Assembly (NCBI GenBank): GCA_900540685.1
Contig: UQGS01000010.1
Coordinates: forward strand, 1 to 51,411
Length of the DNA: 51,411 bases
Source: an uncultured Catenibacterium sp.
GTDB lineage: Bacteria; Bacillota_I; Bacilli_A; Erysipelotrichales; Coprobacillaceae
Direction: 5' to 3'
Shown piece by piece: positions 1 through 8,109 of this stretch. Within the stretch, counting starts at the first letter, position 1. Every line of letters starts with the position of its first letter. The notes under the pieces are model-generated. The model searched no databases. It had not been told where the DNA came from and saw only the letters and a program-made list of their open reading frames with translations. A program made the translations under genes and the position numbers.

Positions 1-42
1 ACATTAACTATATTATCACATACTCTTCAATTTTAAAAGAAA

Positions 43-97
43 AGACTGTTAACATCGAGTTTGTCAACAGTCTGAAGAACCGAAAGGTTCTTTTTTT
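43..97. terminator. Double hairpin, likely bidirectional terminator
   Basis: Two adjacent inverted repeats. The first pairs 43-53 (AGACTGTTAAC) with 63-73 (GTCAACAGTCT). The second is AGAACC, a GAAA loop and GGTTCT (76-91), followed by T residues to 97. Read on + it looks like an intrinsic terminator for a gene left of the window. Read on - the first stem closes with a G-U wobble in place of a mismatch and runs into a T-rich tract. A closely similar double hairpin lies at 30487-30540. Confidence 0.65.
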
Positions 98-178
98 CAT
101 TTCCTAACACTTAGGAAGTTAAATTGAATGCATAAAGCACTCTAAACCATTACAATAAAGGTATGGGGGGGTTATAGT

Positions 179-2053
179 ATGAATAATAGACAGCAGCGTA
201 TTATAGATATCCTTCATGATTATGATGAATGGGTGACAGGTAAAGAGCTTGCTTCTATGTTGTCTGTATCAGATCGTACAATCCGTTCTGATATTGAGCA
301 TATTAATAAAGAGTATGAATGTACTCTTATAGAAGCCAATCGTCGTAAAGGTTATCACTTAGACGAGATGCTGACAAGTGTCAAAGGAATTACGACAAAG
401 TCAGTCATTCCTCAGACATCTCAGGAACGTGTATCTTGGATCATTAAGGAATTATTGTTTAAACAGGAAATCAATCTCATTGAATTACAGGATCGTATTT
501 ATGTCAGTGGTTATACGATTGATAATGACTTAAGAAATATCAGACGTATACTCAATGAATATCCTTCTTTAAAAGTGGTACGTGTAAAGAACCACATTCG
601 TTTAGAAGGTAATGAAAATGAGAAACGTTCTGTATATAAGCATCTATTAGAATCAGAAATCAAAGGAAACTTCACAAATATCAGTGCCTTGTCTCATTTA
701 TGGAAAGATTTTAATCTCATTGATGTAGTAGAAATCTTTAAGAATGTCTGCGCAAATAATCATTATAAGTTCAAGAATGTCAGTCTTCCTATGTTGATGA
801 TGCATGCTGGTATTGCGATTGAACGTATCAGGAATAAGAATTATTTATATGAAACACAGAGTGACTGCACAGGTATTGATTTAGAATATCGTGTCTCAAA
901 GGATTTCTTTGAAGAATTATCACAAAAGTTTGGTATTCCTTATGTTGAAGAAGAAGTCGTTAAGTTTGCTTTCTTATTAGAAGGAAGAGGCAGTCATGTA
1001 GACTTAAAAACGGAATCACAACAGTTAGTAGAAGAAGTATTATTAGACATTAAAGATTGTTTTGATATTGATTTTAGAGATGATGAAGAACTTTACAATA
1101 GCTTAGTCATTCATATGCAGTCTTTACTTGATCGTATTAAAGTAGATAAACCTAATACAACAGCTTACTTAAAGGAGATTAAAAGACAATATCCTCTAGT
1201 CTTTGAAATGGCGATACATGCCAGTGATGTCATTTCTAAAGCTACAGGTAAACCTTTAGTAGAAGATGAAATCTCTTATCTCGCTTTACATTTTGGAACA
1301 GCCTATGAAAGACATATCGATACACAGAAATACCGTGTAGTCATGATTATTCCCCATAATCAGATGCTGGCGAAAGCATGTATGGATAAGATTGAAACAC
1401 GTTTTAGAGAACGTATGGAAATTATTAAAGTATTCCCATTCTTTGAAAATAATATGATTGCATCACTTCATCCTGATTTGATTTTGACTGTTGTACCTTT
1501 ACAGCATGAATTGTCTATTAAGACAGTATCAATCAGTTTATTTGTGAACTATGAGGATGAAAGTCAGATCTTTCAGGCATTGAATCAATTAGATCGAGAA
1601 AAATATCATGATCAGTTCTGTCATATTGTAAAGAAGCTGATTGGACAGGAAACATTCTTTATAAAAAAAGACATCGCATCTAAGGAAGATGCCATTAACT
1701 ATTTATGTGATAATCTGATTCAGTTAGGCTATGCCACACAAGAATATAAAGAAGATGTTTTTAAAAGAGAAGAGATGGCAGGAACAGCCTTTGTGCAGGG
1801 CTTTGCGGTACCTCATGCCATTACAGTACAGCCATTACGTTCTACAATATCCGTCATGGTCTTAAAGAGTCCTGTGAAGTGGGGGAAGTATGAAATACGT
1901 CTTATTCTCTTATTATCTATTAGTGAACAGGATAATCAGATGCTGCATACATTTTTTGACTGGTTATCCAATGTACTTATTGATTACAACCAGCTGATGC
2001 AGTTTATCGAAGCAGACAATTATCAAGAATTTATGAAATTAATGACAGCGTGA
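179..2053 (+). CDS. PRD-domain transcriptional regulator of a PTS operon (MtlR/LicR type)
   Basis: Probable transcription activator controlled by PTS phosphorylation. The 624-residue layout is that of the MtlR/LicR/ManR class: an N-terminal helix-turn-helix (about 5-60), a second HTH-like segment (about 85-145), PRD1 (about 180-285, His209), PRD2 (about 290-390, His312 and His371), an EIIB-like domain (about 385-470) and a mannitol/fructose EIIA domain (about 485-622) with the active-site His546 in AVPHA. The EIIB-like domain lacks the usual phosphocysteine loop and reads IPHNQML instead. A G-rich Shine-Dalgarno (GGGGGGG) precedes the ATG. It directly precedes a lactose/cellobiose PTS operon, so it probably activates that operon when the substrate is being transported. 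The specific inducer cannot be read from the sequence. Confidence 0.9.
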   Translation: MNNRQQRIIDILHDYDEWVTGKELASMLSVSDRTIRSDIEHINKEYECTLIEANRRKGYHLDEMLTSVKGITTKSVIPQTSQERVSWIIKELLFKQEINLIELQDRIYVSGYTIDNDLRNIRRILNEYPSLKVVRVKNHIRLEGNENEKRSVYKHLLESEIKGNFTNISALSHLWKDFNLIDVVEIFKNVCANNHYKFKNVSLPMLMMHAGIAIERIRNKNYLYETQSDCTGIDLEYRVSKDFFEELSQKFGIPYVEEEVVKFAFLLEGRGSHVDLKTESQQLVEEVLLDIKDCFDIDFRDDEELYNSLVIHMQSLLDRIKVDKPNTTAYLKEIKRQYPLVFEMAIHASDVISKATGKPLVEDEISYLALHFGTAYERHIDTQKYRVVMIIPHNQMLAKACMDKIETRFRERMEIIKVFPFFENNMIASLHPDLILTVVPLQHELSIKTVSISLFVNYEDESQIFQALNQLDREKYHDQFCHIVKKLIGQETFFIKKDIASKEDAINYLCDNLIQLGYATQEYKEDVFKREEMAGTAFVQGFAVPHAITVQPLRSTISVMVLKSPVKWGKYEIRLILLLSISEQDNQMLHTFFDWLSNVLIDYNQLMQFIEADNYQEFMKLMTA

Positions 2054-2061
2054 GGTAACAT

Positions 2062-2613
2062 ATGAAAAAACAACAACAGACTATTGCATCATTACCAAGA
2101 CGTTTTGGTGCATACTTATTAGATTGGTATATTGGTGCTCTTTTTACATCATTTCCTATCGCAATTGTATCACAGAAGATTTATGGCACAATGAAGAACC
2201 AGAATCTATTAAAATATCCTCATCAATTAGGACTGATTTGTGGGTTATTCGCATTACTAGGCGCAATTATTTATTATGTCATTATTCCTTTAGTGATTAA
2301 TAAGGGACAAACAATTGGTAAAAGAATATGTCATATTAAGATTGTAAAGAGTGATGGCAAAGATGTAGGCCTTAAAGAACTATTACTAAGAGAAGTATTA
2401 GGAGCCATTATTATTGAAGGAGTTCTATATTCTGCAAGTACAATATTACATCAGGTATTACAGATCAGTTTAGGTATTAGTTTGGTAAAGCCGATGATGT
2501 ATGTTGGTTTTGTGATTACAATCGTGAGTGCTATTTTATGTTTAGTGAATAAGAAAGAACATCTAGCATTACATGATTATCTAGCACGTACTAAAGTAGT
2601 GAATTTTTCCTAA
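2062..2613 (+). CDS. RDD family membrane protein
   Basis: Small integral membrane protein of 183 residues with the RDD layout. PRRFGAYLLDWYIGALF near residues 13-29 carries the Arg/Asp pattern in the first membrane helix. Further helices lie at about 57-78, 112-130 and 143-162, and NKGQTIGKRICHIKIV (about 80-95) is the usual RDD cytoplasmic segment. RDD proteins have diverse and mostly unproven roles in transport, including proposed ion exchange. The gene starts 8 bp after the regulator, with GAGGT overlapping the regulator's stop region. It is probably co-transcribed with the regulator, and a 74-bp gap separates it from the PTS genes. Its role in this operon is unknown. Confidence 0.85.
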   Translation: MKKQQQTIASLPRRFGAYLLDWYIGALFTSFPIAIVSQKIYGTMKNQNLLKYPHQLGLICGLFALLGAIIYYVIIPLVINKGQTIGKRICHIKIVKSDGKDVGLKELLLREVLGAIIIEGVLYSASTILHQVLQISLGISLVKPMMYVGFVITIVSAILCLVNKKEHLALHDYLARTKVVNFS

Positions 2614-2687
2614 ATAGAGGAAATCGCATTCACCACCTGAAAATAAATATAAGTTTATACTATGAATTGTGAGATGGAGGAAATCAC

Positions 2688-3014
2688 ATGGAAGATTTAG
2701 AATTATTAAGTTTTAACATTATTTCTGCCGTGGGTACTGCAAAGTCACGTTATGTACAGGCAATGTATCTTGCTGAGAAGGGTGATTTTGATGAAGCTCG
2801 CGCAAAAATAAAAGAAGGAGAAGAAAGCTTTGTGAAAGGTCACGAAGCACATGCATCACTTATCCAGAAGGAAGCATGTGGTGAAAAGACAGTTCCAACA
2901 ATTCTTCTTATGCATGCGGAAGATCAGCTTATGAATGCTGAAACAACAAAAATCATGGCTGAAGAGATTATCAAACTATCTCAAAGAATTAAGAAATTAG
3001 AAGGAGGAGAATAG
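2688..3014 (+). CDS. PTS lactose/cellobiose-family IIA component
   Basis: Cytosolic phosphocarrier of 108 residues, the usual length for the LacF/ChbA family, which forms an all-helical trimer. The conserved segment HASLIQKEACG (55-65) is present. The phosphorylation site is expected at His76 in LLMHAEDQLMNA, and Asp79 matches the trimer-core aspartate of the family. It accepts phosphate from HPr and passes it to the IIB encoded one base downstream. TGGAGG precedes the start with good spacing. The substrate cannot be told from IIA; family members serve lactose, cellobiose, chitobiose and other disaccharides or conjugates. Confidence 0.93.
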   Translation: MEDLELLSFNIISAVGTAKSRYVQAMYLAEKGDFDEARAKIKEGEESFVKGHEAHASLIQKEACGEKTVPTILLMHAEDQLMNAETTKIMAEEIIKLSQRIKKLEGGE

Positions 3015-3015
3015 G

Positions 3016-3339
3016 ATGAAAAAGGTTTATTTATTCTGTAGTGCTGGTATGTCTACAAGTATTCTTGCAAGTAAGATGCAGGAAGTGGCAAACAGCCATA
3101 ACTTACCTATCAAGGTAGCTGCTTTCTCTCATAACAAATTAGGAGAAATCGTTAAATCTGATTGTCCTGATTGTATTTTACTTGGTCCACAGGTTGAATA
3201 TCTTTATGACGAAACAGTAGCTAACTTCGGGCACTTAAACATACCTATTTCTGTGATCGACCAGGATGATTACGGTATGATGAACGGTGAAAGAGTACTT
3301 AAAAAAGCTATTCTATTAATCAAAAAAAACAATAAATAA
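3016..3339 (+). CDS. PTS lactose/cellobiose-family IIB component
   Basis: Phosphotransfer protein of 107 residues with the family P-loop-like start KKVYLFCSAGMSTSILASKM. Cys8 is the predicted phosphocysteine. LLGPQVEYLYDE (about 55-66) matches the conserved second loop of ChbB-type IIB proteins. It takes phosphate from IIA and phosphorylates the sugar moiety carried by IIC. The ATG follows the IIA stop by one base, with GGAGGAGAATAGG as ribosome-binding site, so translation is probably coupled. Confidence 0.94.
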   Translation: MKKVYLFCSAGMSTSILASKMQEVANSHNLPIKVAAFSHNKLGEIVKSDCPDCILLGPQVEYLYDETVANFGHLNIPISVIDQDDYGMMNGERVLKKAILLIKKNNK

Positions 3340-3362
3340 TAATTAAAGGGAGTACTTAAAGT

Positions 3363-4730
3363 ATGATGAAACAACTTGAAAAGTATTTAATGCCTCTAGC
3401 AGAAAAAATCGGACGTAATAAATACTTAATGTCAATTCGTGATGGTTTCTTAGTATCAACACCATTACTTATTGCAGGATCAATTTTCTTATTAATCGCA
3501 AACTTTCCAATTACAGCTTGGACAAAATTTTTAGAATCAACAATTATCAATCAGAAAACAGGTGAGACACTTGCTGCATTCTTATCAAAGCCATCTGATG
3601 CAACATTCACTATCATGGCAGTATTTGCTGTTATGGGTATCGCTTATTCATTTGCTGGTCAGATGAAGACAAACAAGATCTTCGGTGCTGCCTGTGCACT
3701 TATGTCATGGTTCCTAATCATGCCATATTCAATCACTGGTAATGTTGCTGTAGGATCTAAAACTATTGAAGCAACTCTTTCTGGTATCCCATTAGGATGG
3801 GTTGGTGCTAAGGGTATCTTCGTAGGTATCATTACTGCTTTCTTAAGCGTACATATCTATGCTTGGGTAGAAGGTAAAGGCTGGACAATCAAGATGCCAG
3901 CTGGTGTTCCACCAACAGTTGTGGAATCTTTCTCAGCATTGATTCCAGCAACATTCGTAATGACTTTCTTCTTCCTAGTAAACTTAATGTTTGGTTTCTT
4001 AGGAACAAACGTATTCCAGATTATCTTTGAATTCTTACAGACACCATTACTTAACCTTGGTGATACATTAGGGGCAATGGTTGTTGCTTATATCTTCTTA
4101 CACTTATTCTGGTTCTTCGGTATCAATGGTGGATCAGTAGTAGGTGCTGTATTTAACCCAATTCTTCAGACTCTATCAGCAGAAAACATTCTTTTCTTCA
4201 CTAAAGGACAGGGCACAGGACATATCATCTGTCAGCAGTTCCAGGACTTATTCGCTACATTTGGTGGATGTGGTTCTACATTATCATTATTAATCGCAAT
4301 GTTATTATTCTGTAAATCTAAACGTATTACAGACTTAGGTAAACTTGCTTTAGTTCCAGGTATCTTTGGTATCAACGAACCAATCGTATTCGGTTTACCA
4401 ATCGTATTAAACCCAACTATGCTTATTCCATTCATGCTAGTACCAACAGTGAACATCATTATTTCATACTTCTGTATGGCTCTTAAGATTGTTCCAATCT
4501 GTTCAGGTATCAACATCCCTTGGACTATGCCACCAATTATCTCAGGTTTCTTAGCAACTAACTGGGTAGGTGCTGTGTTACAGGCTGCCTTAATTGTGAT
4601 TGGTGTAATTATCTATATGCCATTCATCAAGGTGCTTGATAAGCAGTACTTAAATGAAGAAGCTCAGGCTCAGGCTGCTAAAGAAGAAGACGACATTGAT
4701 TTAGACGACTTATCTTTTGACGATCTATAA
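3363..4730 (+). CDS. PTS lactose/cellobiose-family IIC permease
   Basis: Membrane permease of 455 residues, normal for the Lac/cellobiose IIC family, with about ten hydrophobic segments. Family features include the N-terminal MPLAEKIGRNKYLMSIRDGF (about 10-29), LFWFFGINGG (about 247-256) and GINEPIVFGLPIVLNP (about 338-353), which carries the conserved NEP motif near the substrate site. The start at 3363 follows an AAAGGGAG site at 3346-3353. The last 25 residues form an unusually acidic tail (DDIDLDDLSFDDL) not needed by the family fold. Together with the preceding IIA and IIB it forms a complete three-protein transporter. Confidence 0.94.
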   Translation: MMKQLEKYLMPLAEKIGRNKYLMSIRDGFLVSTPLLIAGSIFLLIANFPITAWTKFLESTIINQKTGETLAAFLSKPSDATFTIMAVFAVMGIAYSFAGQMKTNKIFGAACALMSWFLIMPYSITGNVAVGSKTIEATLSGIPLGWVGAKGIFVGIITAFLSVHIYAWVEGKGWTIKMPAGVPPTVVESFSALIPATFVMTFFFLVNLMFGFLGTNVFQIIFEFLQTPLLNLGDTLGAMVVAYIFLHLFWFFGINGGSVVGAVFNPILQTLSAENILFFTKGQGTGHIICQQFQDLFATFGGCGSTLSLLIAMLLFCKSKRITDLGKLALVPGIFGINEPIVFGLPIVLNPTMLIPFMLVPTVNIIISYFCMALKIVPICSGINIPWTMPPIISGFLATNWVGAVLQAALIVIGVIIYMPFIKVLDKQYLNEEAQAQAAKEEDDIDLDDLSFDDL

Positions 4731-4746
4731 GAAGGAGAGATGAAAC

Positions 4747-5268
4747 ATGAAAATCGTAATGATTTATGACCAGATCCAGTCTGGTAAAGGGATTAAAGAT
4801 GATCACATGGTACCTTTAGGACTAGTAAAAGAATCATGTGGACCTGCTATTATGATGGAACCATTCTTAAAACAGGTAAATGGACATGTTGTATGCTGTT
4901 TATATTGTGGAGATGGATTCTATGAAGCAAATAGTGATGAAGTCAGCCGTAAACTTTGCGCAATGGTAGAAAAAATTAAACCAGATGTTGTTGTATGTGG
5001 TCCATGTTTCAACTATCTTGGCTATGGACGCATGGCTGCTCGTGTCGCTTATGACATTAATGAAAAGACTCATTCACATGCTATGGCTGCAATGAGTATT
5101 GAAAATGAAGAGACAATTAATGAATATAAAGACAAGGTTCATATCATCAAGACACCTAAGAAGGGTGGTACTGGTTTAAATGAATCATTAGAAGGAATCT
5201 GTCAGCTTGCCAAGGCAATGTGTGAACAGAAAGATGAAGACATCGTTGCTTCTAAATATTGTTTCTAA
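4747..5268 (+). CDS. GrdB-related putative reductase (short form, CGPC motif)
   Basis: Protein of 173 residues resembling the N-terminal part of substrate-specific selenoprotein B components (GrdB/PrdB superfamily) of glycine, betaine and D-proline reductases. The resemblance lies in VVCCLYCGDGFYEAN (48-62) and PDVVVCGPCFNYLGYGRMA (80-98), where classical GrdB has a GPAFNAGRYG-like segment. It is far shorter than full GrdB (over 400 residues) and ends before the region that holds the selenocysteine there; no in-frame TGA is used. It has ten cysteines, and Cys84-Gly-Pro-Cys87 reads as a thioredoxin-like CxxC. It sits 16 bp after IIC and shares the operon with an asparaginase-like amidase and a peptidase, so it may act on the imported compound. 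The reaction is unknown. Confidence 0.7.
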   Translation: MKIVMIYDQIQSGKGIKDDHMVPLGLVKESCGPAIMMEPFLKQVNGHVVCCLYCGDGFYEANSDEVSRKLCAMVEKIKPDVVVCGPCFNYLGYGRMAARVAYDINEKTHSHAMAAMSIENEETINEYKDKVHIIKTPKKGGTGLNESLEGICQLAKAMCEQKDEDIVASKYCF

Positions 5269-5276
5269 ATTAACTT

Positions 5277-5303
5277 GAGGATACGTGAGGACGTATCCTC
5301 TTT
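5277..5303 (+). terminator. Strong intra-operon hairpin
   Basis: Perfect 10-bp inverted repeat: GAGGATACGT (5277-5286), loop GAGG, ACGTATCCTC (5291-5300), then TTTC. The T tract is short, so it may be a weak terminator, attenuator or RNA-stability element. It would separate expression of the PTS/GrdB-like genes from the amidase and peptidase genes downstream. Confidence 0.6.
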
Positions 5304-5324
5304 CAATAAAAGGAGGATATTAAC

Positions 5325-6278
5325 ATGTACGGTATTATTGCTACTTGGAGAATGGCTTTAGAAGGTATTACAAAAGCAGATGAAATGTTAAAGAATCATG
5401 GAGATGCAGGAGATGCAATCGTTGAAGCTGTTAAGGCTGTAGAAGATTTCCCATATTATAAATCAGTCGGTTATGGGGGATTACCTAACGAAGAAATGAT
5501 TGTTGAATTAGATGCGGCTTATATGAACGGAAATACTCTTTCAGTAGGATGTGTTGGTGCAATCAAAGACTTTGCCAATCCTGTAGAAATCGCAAGAAAA
5601 TTATCTCATGAAAAGGTCAACAACTTCTTAGTTGGTGCAGGTGCTGAAAAGTATGCATCTAAGAATGGTTTTGAAAGAAAGAACATGCTCACTGAACGTG
5701 CTGAAATTCATTATCATAATAGATTAAAAGAAATGACTCAGGAAATTAAACCTTATTCTGGTCATGATACAGTAGGTATGGTCTGCTTAGATGAAAATGC
5801 AAAGATGACTTCTGCAACTTCTACGAGCGGTTTATTTATGAAGCGCTCTGGTAGAGTAGGTGATTCACCCGTATCTGGATCAGGTTTCTATGTTGATAGT
5901 GAAGTCGGTGGTGCAAGTGCTACAGGACTTGGTGAAGATGTCATGAAGGGCTGTGTCTCTTATGAAATCGTAAGAATGATGAAAGAAGGTATGCACCCAC
6001 AAGCGGCATGTGAAAAGGCTGTTAATACATTCTCTAAAGAATTAATCAAGCGTCGTGGTGAAGCAGGAGATATGTCTTTAATCGCTATGAATAATAAAGG
6101 TGAATGGGGATGTGCCACTAATATTGAAGGTTTCTCATTTGTAGTTGCCACTCCAGAGTTAGAACCAACTGTATTTGTAGTCAAGCATGAAGGTGAACAT
6201 AGCGTGTTTGAAAAAGCAAGTCAGGAATGGCTTGATGATTATATGCGTACAAGAACAGCCCCATTGGTAAGAAAATAA
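5325..6278 (+). CDS. Cytosolic glycosylasparaginase / isoaspartyl-peptidase family Ntn hydrolase
   Basis: Member of the aspartylglucosaminidase branch of the Thr-dependent Ntn hydrolases. Known members cut N4-(beta-N-acetylglucosaminyl)-L-asparagine or beta-aspartyl bonds after self-cleavage before a threonine. The motif GHDTVGMV places the processing site between Asp148 and nucleophile Thr149. TSTSGLFMKRSGRVGDSPV (165-183) and GGASATGLGED (195-205) match the substrate-binding loops that carry the Arg-Gly-Asp-Ser and Thr-Gly elements. At 317 residues it is the normal precursor length without a signal peptide, so it should act in the cytoplasm. AAAGGAGG precedes the start. Placement after a PTS suggests its substrate is an imported conjugate. 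Substrate choice between glycosyl-Asn and beta-aspartyl peptide is not settled. Confidence 0.85.
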   Translation: MYGIIATWRMALEGITKADEMLKNHGDAGDAIVEAVKAVEDFPYYKSVGYGGLPNEEMIVELDAAYMNGNTLSVGCVGAIKDFANPVEIARKLSHEKVNNFLVGAGAEKYASKNGFERKNMLTERAEIHYHNRLKEMTQEIKPYSGHDTVGMVCLDENAKMTSATSTSGLFMKRSGRVGDSPVSGSGFYVDSEVGGASATGLGEDVMKGCVSYEIVRMMKEGMHPQAACEKAVNTFSKELIKRRGEAGDMSLIAMNNKGEWGCATNIEGFSFVVATPELEPTVFVVKHEGEHSVFEKASQEWLDDYMRTRTAPLVRK

Positions 6279-7372
6279 TGAATGAAGAAATACTAAAGGC
6301 TGTAGATGAGATTGCAGATGAGATGATTGAAGGCATCAAGCGTATTGTACGTATTGATAGTGTAGAATCTGAGGCTGTGAATGATGCTCCTTTTGGAGAA
6401 GGTGTACGCCATGCACTTGATGAAACACTCCAGTTGTCTCGTGATCTTGGATTTGAAACAGTTGATGTTGATCATTATATCGGTTATGCACGTTATGGTA
6501 AGAGTGATGATTATGTATGTGCCTGTGGTCATTTAGATGTTGTACCAGTAGGTGAAGGCTGGAAACATCCACCATTTAGTGCTTATGAAGAAGATGGCGT
6601 GATTTATAGCCGTGGTATTCTAGATAACAAGGGTCCTATTCTTTCATGTCTTTATGCCCTTACTGCTTTAAAGAGACTTGGTATAAAGCCTGAAAGAGAA
6701 GTACGTATCATCTTTGGCTGTGATGAAGAATCAGGATTTGAGGATTTAAAATATTATTTAGATCATGAAAAAGCACCTATTGCCGGCTTTACACCAGATT
6801 GTAAATATCCTGTTGTTTATGCTGAAAGAGGACGTGCTGTTATTAAAGTAAAAGCTGATTTGGATCATTTGATTACCTTTATGAATAAATATATCTTAAA
6901 TACACAAAATAAAGGTGAAAGACTTGGTATTGATTATAAGAATGAAGAGTTTGGACAATTAGAAATCCGTAACTATCATTTAACTAAAGAAGATTTCAGC
7001 TTTTCTATCAGTTATCCAGCTGGACTTACACTAGAAGAAATACTTGATCAACTTAATCGTATTGAAGGATATGAGTATGAAGTCGTATCTCATTTCAAAC
7101 CTGTTTATTTTGATAAAAAGGCACCTATGGTAGAAATCATGAAAGAGACATATGAATATGTAACTGGTAATGATGGCACTCCTGTAACGACTACAGGGGG
7201 TACTTATGCGAAAATGATGCCTCATATTGTTCCATTTGGACCTTCTTTCCCAGGACAGAAGGGTATTGGACATAATCCTAATGAATGGATGACAAGAGAG
7301 GATCTCATTACTAATGCAAAGATTTATGCTTTAACACTTTATCAATTATCTAGAAAGGAAACAGAACTATGA
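6278..7372 (+). CDS. Compact M20 family dipeptidase (PepV-like)
   Basis: Di-zinc metallopeptidase of the M20A/PepV group. Metal ligands and catalytic residues are visible: His85 and Asp87 (CGHLDVVP), Asp116 (SRGILDNKGP), Glu150 and Glu151 (GCDEESGF), Asp174 (FTPDCKYPVVYAERG) and His332 (GIGHNPNEWM). At 364 residues it is about 100 shorter than typical PepV, because the segment between FTPD and the last His (the lid domain) is reduced. The ATG overlaps the last base of the amidase stop codon and its 3' end overlaps cutC by 4 bp, so it is co-translated with both. It probably hydrolyses a dipeptide or amino-acid conjugate released from the imported substrate. Confidence 0.87.
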   Translation: MNEEILKAVDEIADEMIEGIKRIVRIDSVESEAVNDAPFGEGVRHALDETLQLSRDLGFETVDVDHYIGYARYGKSDDYVCACGHLDVVPVGEGWKHPPFSAYEEDGVIYSRGILDNKGPILSCLYALTALKRLGIKPEREVRIIFGCDEESGFEDLKYYLDHEKAPIAGFTPDCKYPVVYAERGRAVIKVKADLDHLITFMNKYILNTQNKGERLGIDYKNEEFGQLEIRNYHLTKEDFSFSISYPAGLTLEEILDQLNRIEGYEYEVVSHFKPVYFDKKAPMVEIMKETYEYVTGNDGTPVTTTGGTYAKMMPHIVPFGPSFPGQKGIGHNPNEWMTREDLITNAKIYALTLYQLSRKETEL

Positions 7373-8109
7373 TTGAAGTATGTTGTGGAAGCTATAAGGA
7401 TGGCTTACGTGCATATCAGGGTGGAGCCACTCGTATTGAATTAAACAGTGCCCTTTATTTAGGTGGTTTAACACCTTCAGTGGCTTCTTTAAGATTATTA
7501 AAGAGAGAAACAACACTGACTATTATCTGTATGGTGAGACCTCGAGGTGCTGGTTTCACTTATGATGAAATAGAATACAAACAGATGTTATTAGAAGCAG
7601 AAGACCTATTAGTAAATGGTGCTGATGGTTTGGCTTTTGGTTTCTTAAATAGTGATCATACAATCGATGTCGAGCGTACAAGAGAATTTGTAGAACTTAT
7701 TCATAAATATCATCGTACAGCTGTATTCCATCGTGCCTTTGACTGCTGTGATGATCTAGACCGTGCGATGAGTCAATTAATTGAACTTGGCATTGATCGT
7801 GTTTTGACAAGTGGGGGTCAGCCTACTGCAATAGATGGAGCAGACAAGATTAAATCATTACAAGAAAAATATGGTAAAGATATTGAAATTCTTGCAGGTA
7901 GTGGTGTGAACTATAATAATGCTTCATCTTTAATGGAACACACAAGTATCTCTCAGGTACATTCTTCTTGTAAGGATTATGAAGAAGATCCTACAACTTC
8001 AGGCAAGTCTGTTACTTATAGCTATTATACAGGTACACATGCCAATGATTATGAAAGTGTGAATCAGGAAAATGTCGAAAAACTTGTCAGCAGCCTACAA
8101 AACAAATAA
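7369..8109 (+). CDS. cutC: CutC family TIM-barrel protein
   Basis: The 246-residue protein matches CutC: MIEVCCGSYKDGLRAYQGGATRIELN at the start, MVRPRGAGFTYDEIE (about 57-71), VFHRAFDCCDDLDRA (about 118-132) and VLTSGGQPTAIDG (about 143-155). The family is named for a proposed role in copper homeostasis in E. coli, but that role is disputed and the TIM barrel suggests an unidentified enzymatic function. It starts with ATGA overlap at the peptidase stop. Its presence inside a PTS catabolic operon favours a metabolic role over metal handling; that is inference. Confidence 0.9.
   Translation: MIEVCCGSYKDGLRAYQGGATRIELNSALYLGGLTPSVASLRLLKRETTLTIICMVRPRGAGFTYDEIEYKQMLLEAEDLLVNGADGLAFGFLNSDHTIDVERTREFVELIHKYHRTAVFHRAFDCCDDLDRAMSQLIELGIDRVLTSGGQPTAIDGADKIKSLQEKYGKDIEILAGSGVNYNNASSLMEHTSISQVHSSCKDYEEDPTTSGKSVTYSYYTGTHANDYESVNQENVEKLVSSLQNK

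Noticed and set aside
1..42. Open frame entering from the left edge
   Set aside because: It reads through a terminator hairpin and shows no protein-like pattern; too little sequence is visible to support a gene.
124..156. TTGAAT and TACAAT considered as promoter of the PRD regulator
   Set aside because: The spacer is 21 bp, too long for a usual promoter, so no promoter was assigned there.
5277..5303. Hairpin considered as a SECIS-like selenocysteine element for the GrdB-like gene
   Set aside because: There is no in-frame TGA before the gene's TAA stop, and the hairpin lies after the stop codon.
8072..8109. Overlap of cutC and yitT considered as a frameshifted fusion
   Set aside because: Both proteins are full-length for their families and end or begin at proper domain borders, so coupled separate genes are more likely.
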